Below are positions 11,601 to 22,241 of a stretch of DNA of 64,000 bases, piece after piece. The translations under genes and the position numbers were made by a program. Under the pieces are notes generated by a model. That model saw only the letters and a program-made list of their open reading frames with translations. It was not told the DNA's origin and searched no databases. Source of the DNA: Taudactylus pleione (Eukaryota > Chordata > Amphibia > Anura > Myobatrachidae); contig JAUIMM010000740.1 in NCBI GenBank assembly GCA_031769625.1, positions 1,028,501 through 1,092,500 of the forward strand, given 5' to 3'. Every line of letters starts with the position of its first letter. Position 1 is the stretch's first letter.

Positions 11601-14600
11601 TAATACTGTATCCTGTAATACTGTATCTTGTAATAGTGTATCCTGTAATACTGTATCCTGTAATAGTGTATCCTGTAATACTGTATCCTATAATTCTGTA
11701 TCCTGTAATACTGTATCCTATAATACTGTATCCTATAATACTGCATCCTGTAATACTGTATCCTGTAATACTGTATCCTGTAATACTGTGTCCTGCAATA
11801 CTGTATCCTATAATACTGTATCCTGTAATATTGTATCCTGTAATACTGTATCCTGCAATACTGTATCCTATAAAACTGTAACCTGTAATACTGTATCCTA
11901 TAATACTGTATCCTGTAATACTGAATCCTGCAATATTGTATCCTGTAATACTGTATCCTATTAAACTGTATTCTATAATACTGTATCCTGTAATACTGTA
12001 TTATGTAATACTGTATCCTGCAATACTGTATCCTATAATACTGTATCCTGTAATACAGTATCCAATTATACTGTATCCTGCTATACTGTATCCTGCAATA
12101 CTGTATCCTGTAATACTGCATCCTATAATACTGTATCCTATAATACTGTTTCCTGTAATACTGTATCCTGTAATACTGTATCCTGTAATATGTTATCCTA
12201 TAATACTATATCCTGTAATACTGTATACAATAATACTGTATCCTGTAATACTGTATCCTATAATACTTTATCTTATAATATTGTATCCTATGATACTGCA
12301 TTCTCTAATACTGTATCCTGTAATAGTGTCTCTAGTAATACTGTATCCTGTAATACTGTATCTCTTAATATTGTATCCTGTTATACTGTATCCTGTAATA
12401 CTGTATCCTGTAATATGTTATCCTATAATACTATATCCTGTAATACTGTATCCAATAATAATGTATCCTATAATACTGTATCCTATAATACTATATCTTT
12501 TAATATTGTATCCTATGATACTGTATCCGCTAATACTGTATCCTGTAATAGAGTATCCTGTAATACTGTATCCTATAATACTGTATCCTATAATACTGCA
12601 TCCTGTAATACTGTATCCTGTAATACTGTATCCTATAATACTGTATCCTGCAATACTGTATCATGTAGTACTGTATCCTATAATACTGCATCCTGTAATA
12701 CTGTATCCTGTAATAGTGTATCCTGTAATACTGTATCCTATAATACTGTATCCTGCAATACTGTATCATGTAGTACTGTATCCTTTAATACTGAATCTTG
12801 TAATACTGTATCCTGTAATGCTGTGTCCTATAATATTGTTTCCTGTAATACTGTATCCTGTAATAGTGTATCCTCTAAAACTGTATCCTGTAATACTGTA
12901 TCTTGTAATAGTGTATCCTATAATACTGTATCCTGTAATACTGTATCCTATAATACTGTATCCTGTAATAGTGTATCGAGTAATATTGTATCCTATAATA
13001 CTGTATCCTGTAATACTGTATCCTATAATACTGTATCTTGCAATATTGTATCCTGTAATGCTGTATCCTATAATACTGTATCCTGTAATACTGTATCTTG
13101 CAATATTGTATCCTGTAATACTGTATCCTATCATACTGTATCCTATAATACTGTATCCTGTAATATTGTATCCTATAATACTGTATCCTGTAATACTGTA
13201 TCTTGTAATAGTGTATCCTGTAATATTGGATCCTGTAATAGTGTATCCTGTAATACTGTGTCCTATAATACTGTTTCTTGTAATAGTGTATCCTGTAATA
13301 CTGTATCGAGTAATATTGTATCCTGTAATATTGTATCCTGTAATACTGTATCCTATTATACTGTATCTAATAATACTGTATCCTTTAATATTGTATCCTG
13401 TAATTCTGTATCCTGTAATACTGTATCCTATAATACTGCATCCTGTAATACTGTATCCTGTAATACTGTATCCTATAATACTGTATTATGTAATACTGTG
13501 TCCTGCTATACTGTATCCTGCAGTACTGTATCCTGTAATACTGTATCCTATAATACTGTATCCTGTAATAGTGTATCCTGTAATATTGTATCCTATAATA
13601 CTGTATCCGGTAAAACTGTATGCTGTAATACTGTGTCCTATAATACTGTATATTGTAAAATTGTTTCCTTTGATACTGTATCCTATAATACTGTATCCTG
13701 TAATAGTGTATCCTGTAATACTGTATCCTATAATACTGCATCCTGTAATACTGTATCCTGTAATACTGTATCCTATAATACTGTATTATGTAATATTGTA
13801 TCCTGCTATACTGTATCATGCAGTACTTTATCCTGTAATACTGTATCCTGTAATACTGTATCCTGTAATAGTGTATCTTGTAATATTGTATCCTATAATA
13901 CTGTATCCTGTAATACTGTATGCTGTAATACTGTATCCTATAATACTGTATATTGTAATATTGTTTCCTTTGATACTGTATCCTATAATACTGTATCCTG
14001 TAGTAGTGTATCCTGTAATACTGTATCCTATAATACTGTATCCTGTAATACTGTATCTTGCAATATTGTATCCTATGATACTGTATCCTAAAATACTGTA
14101 TCCTGTAATACTGTATCTTGTAATAGTGTATCCTGTAATAGTGTATCCTGTAATACTGTACCTTGTAATATTGTATCCTGTAATAGTGTATCTTGTAATA
14201 CTGTATCCTATAATACTGTATCCTGTAATAGTGTATCCTGTAATATTGTATCCTATAATACTGTATCCTGTAATACTGTATGCTGTAATACTGTATCCTA
14301 TAATACTGTATATTGTAATATTGTTTCCTTTGATACTGTATCCTATAATACTGTATCCTGTAATAGTGTATCCTGTAATACTGTATCCTATAATACTGTA
14401 TCCTGTAATACTGTATCTTGTAATATTGTATCCTATGATACTGTATCCTAAAATACTGTATCCTGTAATACTGTATCTTGTAATAGTGTATCCTGTAATA
14501 GTGTATCCTGTAATACTGTATCTTGTAATACTGTATCTTATAATACTGTATCTTGTAATAGTGTATCCTGTAATACTGTATCGAGTAATATTGTATCCTG

Positions 14601-15776
14601 TAATATTGTATCCTGTAATACTGTATCCTATTATACTGTATCTAATAATACTGTATCCTTTAATACTGTATCCTATAATTCTGTATCCTGTAATACTGTA
14701 TCCTATAATACTGCATCCTGTAATACTGTATCCTGTAATACTGTATCCTATAATACTGTATTATGTAATACTGTGTCCTGCTATACTGTATCCTGCAGTA
14801 CTGTATCCTGTAATACTGTATCCTATAATACTGTATCCTGTAATAGTGTATCCTGTAATATTGTATCCTATAATACTGTATCCTGTAATACTGTATGCTG
14901 TAATACTGTATCCTATAATACTGTATATTGTAATATTGTTTCCTTTGATACTGTATCCTATAATACTGTATCCTGTAATAGTGTATCCTGTTATACTGTA
15001 TCCTATAATACTGTATCCTGTAATACTGTATCTTGTAATATTGTATCCTATGATACTGTATCCTAAAATACTGTATCCTGTAATACTGTATCTTGTAATA
15101 GTGTATCCTGTAATAGTGTATCCTGTAATACTGTATCTTGTAATATTGTATCCTGTAATAGTGTATCTTGTAATACTGTATCCTATAATACTGTATCCTG
15201 TAATAGTGTATCCTGTAATATTGTATCCTATAATACTGTATCCTGTAATACTGTATGCTGTAATACTGTATCCTATAATACTGTATATTGTAATATTGTT
15301 TCCTTTGATACTGTATCCTATAATACTGTATCCTGTAATAGTGTATCCTGTAATACTGTATCCTATAATACTGTATCCTGTAATACTGTATCTTGTAATA
15401 TTGTATCCTATGATACTGTATCCTAAAATACTGTATCCTGTAATACTGTATCTTGTAATAGTGTATCCTGTAATAGTGTATCCTGTAATACTGTATCTTG
15501 TAATACTGTATCCTGTAATACTGTATCTTGTAATATTGTATCCTATGATACTGTATCCTAAAATACTGTATCCTGTAATACTGTATCTTGTAATAGTGTA
15601 TCCTGTAATAGTGTATCCTGTAATACTGTATCTTGTAATAGTGTATCCTGTAATAGTGTATCCTGAAATACTGTATCTTGTAATAGTGTATCCTGTAATA
15701 GTGCATCCTGTAATACTGTATCTTGTAATATTGTATCCTGTAATAGTGTATCCTGTAATACTGTATCCTGTAATAC
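5671..15776. repeat. 15-bp satellite, about 670 units (TCCTGTAATACTGTA)
   Basis: A continuous array of TCCTGTAATACTGTA and variants fills about 10.1 kb. Most variation falls at three unit positions: position 3 (C/T), position 5 (G/A) and position 11 (C/T/G). Other changes are sporadic, such as TCATG, TATTG and AAAAC variants. One unit near 5970 is 16 bases long. From there to 15776 every 60-base block I read begins in the same register, so there is no net shift over ~650 units. Because 15 is divisible by 3, frames stay open for over 1000 codons in places (8576-11881, 11936-15808). I regard these as artefacts. The array interrupts the PLE1 frame. Confidence 0.97.
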
Positions 15777-17480
15777 AAACGGAAAATTCATCTTCAAGAT
15801 TTTCTTAACATTGCCAGACTGATTGTTAAATCTAGATATAAAACATATTTGAATATTTTCGTAATCAGCCTCTTGTTCTAAAGGTGTCCCCCTATATTTC
15901 TTAATTTCATTTTTATTTTCCTTTACATTCTTAATACTTAACAATTTGGTACGATCTTTATATTACACTTTTTCATACACATTTTGAAGTAAAGGAAAGG
16001 AGTATCCTCTCAATTTAAAGTCCATGAACATCTTTTCAGCTTGTATTTTAAATGTTTCAACTATAGTACAATTACGCCTCAAATGGCTAAATTGGTTATA
16101 AGGGATGTTGGTGAGCTGAGGCTTATAATGACCACTGGAGAAATGCAAAACATTTTTGTGTCTACTTTCTTTTTGTAAATTTCAGTGATAATTTTGCCCT
16201 CCTCAGCCCGGATGGTCAGATCCAAGAAATTAACAGTGTGCTCCAAACAAAATGTGAACTTTACATTAAAATCATCAGTGTTTAAAAAACTAACAAAATC
16301 AAGTGCTCTCTGTTTGTCCCCTTTCCAAAAAATAAATAATTCATCTATATAGCAGTTATAGAACACCAGGCCCGTACCGTATGGGCCATCCCACACATGG
16401 GTCTGTTCAAAAACACCCATGTATCAGTTGTTGGAGAAACTCGGCATGAGCCTTCTGCCCATGGCTGTGCCCACCACCTGAAGGAAAAACTGACCTTCAA
16501 ACATAAAATAATTGTGCTGTAAATAAAAGTGATAGCTTGAACCAAAAAGGAGTTTAGGCCCAAATATATACTCTCATCCTGATCTAAAAAGTACTTACAG
16601 CCCACACCCCTTTTTGTGCGGTATCTGGGTATACAATGCCTGTGTATCCATGGCCAGGAATATATAATTATCTTTCCACTTAATATTATTTAGTTTATTC
16701 ATTAAGTCTATAGTATCTAAGATGTTTGACTTTAGGCCTATCACATTTTCTGAAGTAAAAAAATCAATAAATTGAGATAAATTGGATGTGAGGGACCCCA
16801 AACCAGAAATAATATGTCTCCTAGGAGGCGCACTAGGTGATTAATGAATTTTAGGGATGTGATAAAATATAGGTGTAACTGGGTGCTTAATAAACAAAAA
16901 ATAATATTCTTCCTTGAAAATGACCATCCCACCTAGGGCTTCATCTAACAACTTTTTATATTCAGTCAAGAAAGGATTGGTCGGGTCTTTATCCAAAATA
17001 CGATAAAACATAGCATCATAAAGCTGGTTGTAAGCTTCTTGTAATTAATAGTCTTTTCATCAATACACCTCCCCCCTTATCACCCTGATCAGCTCCCCCC
17101 TTATCACCCAACACCTCCCCCCTTATTACCATGATCAGCTCCCCTAATGATCAAAGAATGATCACTCTCCAATTCCTTCCAAGCTGCCCTTAAATTGGAC
17201 CAACTGGAATTTTTATTATGAAGTTTCTGAAAATCATCCATCATTTTCTTATAGAAATACATAATAGGCCCTGACCAATCGCTGATGGAACCAAAGTTAG
17301 ATTTCCTTTGTATAAGTACTGTTTTCTTCTATTGAGCCAACATCAAAAATCTTAATGGGCATTTGTTCAGAAGGTACATGATTCTCTTACCATAAAACCT
17401 CCAACATATCCAAAATATCACTATCCATAGTATCTAATATAATGGGGAAACTTCATCAATCTCCAATCTGTTTAATCTCT
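15776..17480 (-). pseudogene. PLE1 reverse transcriptase, broken by frameshifts
   Basis: The minus strand carries the ordered motifs of a PLE reverse transcriptase, spread over several frames. KIHK (near 16850) and the palm entry HIISGLGSLTSNLSQFIDFF (near 16800) come first. AMDTQALYTQIPHKKG (near 16620) is the first-aspartate motif. FLQVVGTAMG (near 16470) precedes YIDELFIFWKG (near 16330), the catalytic YxDD-like motif, here IDE in place of the usual IDD. NFLDLTI (near 16210) follows, and finally RFNNQSGNVKKILKMNFPF (15785-15850), which runs in frame into the satellite. Several frame changes and a degraded catalytic motif mean it cannot work. PLE reverse transcriptases copy the element RNA at a nicked target. 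Confidence 0.82.
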
Positions 17481-17559
17481 TCCAGGCAAAATATCTTTCC
17501 CTACATAGTTTTCTAATGAAATGTGACATATGACATTTTACAGCATTATATTAATTTAA

Positions 17560-18380
17560 AGGTTTTTTTTCAAATAATAATTACATTATTGTACATTTTC
17601 CTCTGCTTTGATGTGTTGAGGTTATGTAAGATATAGATTATACAGCAGGTTTACAGCTAGAACACGGTATAGTTAGTAGATAGTGCAATGGTATAGAGAT
17701 GGCTTGGTATGTGCAAGGTCACGAGTTCTAATCTATATAAAGTTTTTGGCTGTTGCAGCTATATTTTTGTTTTTATCTTTATTTATATTTATAGTGATGT
17801 TTTCAGATTATTGAATATCAATTTAACCTATATAGATTTGTCAATATGTGTATACTATTTATATTGTGATTGCAATATCTGTCTAATCTATGTGATAGTA
17901 ATATGTATGCATTCAAATGAAAGCAACTGATTTCAGGAACAGGTGTAGGTTTAATCAATGATGGACACTGTGGAATTCAATCTATCAATTATCTATGGGC
18001 TATAAAAGGTCGTACAGACTCAATGGCAAATCACTCTTTGAAAAAGCTCCCTCTATACAGGAGCCAAACTGGTTAGAGAATCCAAAGCCCCATGCGAATG
18101 CACGTCTGGACAATCCCTATCTCAGTGCACTCTCCCCTTTGCCATCGCTGGGATTGGTTGCCATATACTTTTCATTGTTGTTGCCGTCCACTAGGGGAAT
18201 CCTCCATACCAACTGGAGTATAGAGACTGCTGGCATCCACTTCTAGCATCAGCATCTGTGGTCCAGGCACGGGTGGATATATGGGCGGCGTGCAACCGCA
18301 ACCACTGTACCTCTCTTTACAGTATGGGGGGTGATCAGGACTGCCTATTCCCACACAGCATACTAAGAGCTGATTACTAA
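17560..18380 (+). repeat. Inverted terminal repeat of PLE1, 5' copy
   Basis: Reverse-complement counterpart of 4210-5040. It starts at the run TTTTTTTTCAAATAATAATTA and ends near GCATACTAAGAGCTGATTAC. The two copies are head-to-head around the element, an arrangement known for some PLEs. A stop-rich stretch lies between here and the first reverse transcriptase motifs. Confidence 0.84.
17660..17735 (+). other. tRNA-like (SINE-like) sequence inside the PLE1 terminal repeat
   Basis: TAGTGCAATGGT (17681-17692) resembles an RNA polymerase III box A, and CGAGTTCTAATC (17722-17733) resembles box B at normal tRNA spacing. Between them CTTG/CAAG could form an anticodon stem with a 7-base loop. The acceptor and T stems do not pair well, so this is not a functional tRNA. 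The inverted copy (about 4850-4920, minus strand) keeps the same layout with more changes. It may be a decayed tRNA-derived promoter, or chance. Confidence 0.35.
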
Positions 18381-18471
18381 CATTAGGGGAGAGTGGTGAT
18401 TATACAATTTCCATCTGCATTGTATTTGTGGCTTAAAACCAGGAGCGATATCTTATGATTATATAGGCTGA

Positions 18472-18895
18472 GGGCCTGATTCAGACCCGGTCGCAAGTGC
18501 TGAGCGCTTGCAACCGGGTCTATGTTTGCCCATTGGTCATGCACACGATGGAGCCGGCTCCGTCGTGCGCCTGCGCGAGACCCAGCTAGCTCCGGGTGCT
18601 CCATCGCTCCTGGTCTCGCACCAAAGGGGGGGAGCTGTCGATGGTGATTTACAGCTTGCCCCACTTGGTAGGCAGGCAGGGGAGGTGGCTGGCCAAACAC
18701 AGGTGTTCCCGAAGGAATGCCTGCCCAGAGAGCCAGAAGCTCTCTGGGGCTTGCAGCCACGAGACCCTACCACGAGGGTCTCATCGCAAGTCCGATGGTT
18801 GCGATGGTCTTGACCATCGCTACCATCAACCTGGCCACTCGCAATAGCTGTGGATGGTCACCCACAGCTATTCGAGCGGCCAGGAGGCCGAACTT
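18472..18895 (+). mobile_element. Truncated palindromic inverted-repeat element
   Basis: It starts with the family end GGGCCTGATTCAGA and shares its interior with the intact copy at 61874-62421: CTCGCACCAAAGGGGG, GCTGTCGATGGTGA, GAGACCCTACCAC, and the CCACAGCTAT hairpin at its end. The opposite terminus is missing: after GGAGGCCGAAC the sequence departs from the family. It has no coding capacity of its own and must have been moved by another element's transposase. Confidence 0.75.
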
Positions 18896-19325
18896 TCCGG
18901 TACTCCAATTCATCAAGCAGAAAGTTTGAATTCATCAAGTGTGCTTGTTTGATATACTTGTTGAGATACATCCTGAAGAAAAAGACTTTGAAACGTCACT
19001 GATGTTCTAATTACCACTGTAATGCTCTGAATATAGCATTTTTTTACATGATATATTGAAGTGCTGCCTCGTTCTTTATCTAAGGACTTTAGGTATCTGC
19101 ATTCATTATTTTGGGAAGGCACCCTACCTCTGCACAAGTTATCCAGAGTGCCAGGCTACCCAGGGACAATATATATATATTCAGAAATGTACAGTGTTTT
19201 AAACAAACTTTACCCTGTTATTACTATTACATATTCCACACTTACAATGGGGTAGAACATGGCATCACTGGGAATGTACTCACATCTGGGCCCTAAATCA
19301 GATGTGGCCCCTGCAGTGTTATTTC
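18896..19325. other. Unassigned sequence
   Basis: I see no gene, no recognisable transposon end and no tandem structure here, apart from a short TATATATA run near 19170. Confidence 0.5.
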
Positions 19326-20080
19326 CCCCACTGAGTATGTACTGGACCTACTGATCACATACCTGCTGGACCTACTGAGCACACACCTGCTGGACCTACT
19401 GAGCAAACACCTGCTGGACCTACTGAGCACATACCTGCAGGACCTACTGAGCACACACCTTCTAGACCTACTGAGCACACACCTGCTGGACCTACTGAGC
19501 ACACACCTGCTGGACCTACTTAGCACATACCTCTTGGCCATACTGAGCACTCACCTGCTGGACCTACTGAGCACACTCCTGCTGGACCTACTGAGCACAC
19601 ACCTGCTGGACCTACTGAGCACACACCTGCTGGACCTACTGAGCACATACCTGCTGGACCAACTTAGCACATACCTCTTGGCCATACTGAGCAAACACCT
19701 GCTGGACCTACTGAGCACATACCTGCTGGACCAACTTAGCACAAACCTCTTGGCCATACTGAGCACTCACCTGCTGGACCTACTGAACACATACCTGCTG
19801 GACGTACTAAGCACATACCTTTTGGCCATACTGAGCACACACATGCTGGACCTACTGAGGACATACCTCTTGGCCATATTGAGCACATACCTACTGGATC
19901 TACTGAGTATATAACTACTGGGCCTACTAAGCACTAGACCTATTGAGCACATACCTGCTGGAAGTACTGAGTATGATCTACTGGGCCAAGTGGCACATAC
20001 CTACTGTGCCTACCGAGTACATACCTGCTGCTCCTACTGAGTACACACTCACTGAACCTACTGAGTACACACCTATAATG
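19326..20080. repeat. 24-bp minisatellite
   Basis: About 31 units of CTGCTGGACCTACTGAGCACACAC and variants (ACATAC, CTCTTGGCCATACTG). Units are regular to about 19900 and decay after it (CTACTGGGCC, CTGCTCCTACTGAGTAC). The unit length is a multiple of three, so frames reading LLDLLSTH stay open on the plus strand and RSSRCVLS on the minus. These are not genes. Confidence 0.93.
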
Positions 20081-20640
20081 CATTATACTACAGAACATGT
20101 GTATGTCATTACACAGGCAGACCACAACTTCCATCAGCATTTGCAACTGCTCAGGAGGAGTTCACATAAGCAGTGTCAGGTCTCATGAGCAGTGTCAGGT
20201 CACATAGGTAGTATAAGGCGGTAAGGCAAGTGACATTTGGAGGAGAGTGACAGTTGGTCAGGACAGAGCTGAGGTAAATTTCCTCTTGCAGAGCGATGCT
20301 GTGAGGAGGCAGATTGAGGATGGTTTCCAGATGCACCTGCAGGAGCTGATACAGAAGCTTAGTCTGTCCTCCCCTCTGTGGCTGAAAGTGAAGGAGGCAG
20401 GAGCAAGAGGTGGGGCTCCCCTAGGCTGGTTAGAGCCGCAGGTGAACTAGAGGTATGGCTGTTGTGGAGGAGAGGTGGACATGAGCGCTCATTCCCAGCT
20501 GGAATCCAGTGCCCCAAGTAGATACAGGAGGAGCAATCCAGAACGCTGCCTTCAGAAGCGAAAAAAACAGTAGAAGACAAAGCAATAATATAGCTACATC
20601 AAATAAGTAGCCTCAATTGGAAATTCCATACTAATAATAT
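20081..20640. other. Unassigned sequence
   Basis: I recognise no gene or repeat. The segment may include the lost 5' part of the hAT remnant that follows, but I could not match it to the N-terminus of the other copies. Confidence 0.4.
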
Positions 20641-20654
20641 CATGCTGCAGGATG

Positions 20655-22241
20655 TACCCCAGTGTAATTATTTCTACCCAAATTCGGACAATTGTCCAGC
20701 CATCTGTAGTGTTTGCAAAGCCACAGTAAGTAAAGGTAGGGATATTAACCATCTAGGAACCTCCTCCCTGTTACGTCATTTTCAGCGAGTTCATGGATAA
20801 TTTTTGGGAAAATCAGAAACTGGTGCTAAAAAAATAACAACAGACAGTACAGCATCAGTTAGCTCCCTTCCCTCAGCTAGATCCGAGCACCTGCAATCTC
20901 CACCACCAACACCTTCATCATCAATATCCTCACTAATGATCGGAGGTAGTTCTGGATCCAGGATAATACTAGGTGATTCCTCCCTTATCCAGGATTCTTC
21001 AGAAGAATCCTTGAGCACTAGACCTGCTGCTGGGGTGGGGAGTCTTCATCCCAGAAATGGACAAAGAAGCCTACTAGTAGTAATAGTTTAAATAAAACAA
21101 TTGACTGTTAAACAATCCTTTGATAGAGGGAGTAAGTATAACAGCTGTCACACAGTTGCACAGCTGATCACTGATGCCATGACGGCTGTGCTAGTATTAG
21201 ATGGTGAAATAATAGAAAATGCGGATGATAGTGTGGAGGAAGTGCAAAAGGAGGATGAGGGGGAAATTTGTGTCCTATCTGATGCTAATGAGGATGTTGA
21301 TGATGAGGATGTTGTTTGTGTAAATCAGCCACCAGTGGCAGCAATTCTTGCTCGTGATAAAAATAAAGCCACTGCCATGCTGGGCATAAGACCAGAAAAG
21401 TCACGTCTTGGGCGTGGAATAATTTTAACCCAATCCTGACAACAGTTGTGAAGGCATCTGTACCATTTGTAAAGCCAAAATTAGCAGAGGAAGGGACATT
21501 AACCATCTAGGCACATCCTCCCTGTTACGTCATTTGCAGCGATTTCATGCAATTTATTTAACAAAATTTTAATAATTTGTAAATTAATAACAAGCAGTCC
21601 AGTATCAGCTACCAGCAGATTGTACACACACATGTAATCTCCACCACCAACACCCCCATCATCAACCTCCTCCTTAATGATTGGAGGTAGTCCTTCTAAA
21701 AAAAATGTTGTGGGTGCCCAAACAAACAGTAACAAAAGTGTCAGTCCTAGTCACTAAAGTGTTTGGTTTGTTAAACTGTGCATGTCCTTTTTAATATCCC
21801 ACATAAGAGTGGGTGGGAGGGACAATTCCATCTTGCACCTCTTTTCTTTACATTTTGCACAATTTGGGGCATTGCCGACTGACATTATTATAGTTTATTA
21901 AACTGCCATCCTGTCTGCCACTGCTGTGTGGCAATGTATCATAGATGTCTGTTATTTTTTTAAACTTTTGTGCATTTGTGCCGCTGCTCTGTTGCTTACT
22001 TTAGCCAGTCAGTAGTGAAAACCAATATGTTGAGCTGTGAAGTGGTAAAAATTGACTGGAAATGCCTGAAAATCATTGTTATTAAGGATAATAATAGTGT
22101 AAGAACAAAAACAGGCCCAAATTATGTGATTTTAGCTGTTTGTTTTTTTTTTTTTCATTTTTTGCAAAACCAAATCCAGATCCAAAACACAAAGTCGATC
22201 CAGATCCAAAACCAGCAAAACTTGCCCGGTGCACATCCCTA
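20655..22241 (+). pseudogene. Rearranged hAT transposase remnant with duplicated BED segment and hAT 3' end
   Basis: A degenerate relative of hAT copies A and C on the plus strand. A BED finger (CSVCKATVSKGRD...RHFQRVH, 20690-20800) is followed by a serine-rich spacer (20804-21090) and TVKQSFDRGSKYNSC...DAMTAVLVLD (21101-21210). The sequence then jumps back to the acidic pre-BED segment (EEVQKEDEGEIC) and a second BED finger (CTICKAKISRGRD...RHLQRFH, 21450-21545). After a second copy of the spacer (SPPPTP...SLMIGG, ~21640-21690) comes a non-coding tail matching copy B 27450-28034. It ends at GTGCACATCCCTA (22229-22241), the mutated terminal repeat. No catalytic core remains. The 5' terminus was not found. 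Confidence 0.78.

Larger units (their letters stand above)
4210..18380 (-). mobile_element. Penelope-like element PLE1, carrying an internal 10-kb satellite
   Basis: A Penelope-like retroelement on the minus strand. Reverse transcriptase remnants lie at 15776-17480, and the C-terminal linker plus GIY-YIG nuclease at 5164-5660. The two are separated only by the 15-bp array 5671-15776. The whole is bracketed by ~830-bp inverted copies (4210-5040 and 17560-18380). PLEs combine a telomerase-related reverse transcriptase with a GIY-YIG endonuclease and often have complex direct or inverted terminal repeats. Frameshifts and stops show it is dead. Without the array the element would be about 4 kb, a normal PLE size. 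Confidence 0.82.

Noticed and set aside
8576..15808. Very long plus-strand open frames (1101 and 1290 codons) reading YPVILYPIIL repeats
   Set aside because: A 15-base period without a stop in one frame keeps that frame open automatically. The same happens in other frames and on the other strand. No start context, composition or domain supports a protein.
17660..17735. A functional tRNA gene
   Set aside because: Box-like motifs are present, but the acceptor and T stems do not pair. Kept only as a tRNA-like feature.
18508..18847. Several overlapping frames of 70-125 codons
   Set aside because: They lie inside a palindromic non-autonomous element, occur on both strands and match each other only through its inverted repeats.
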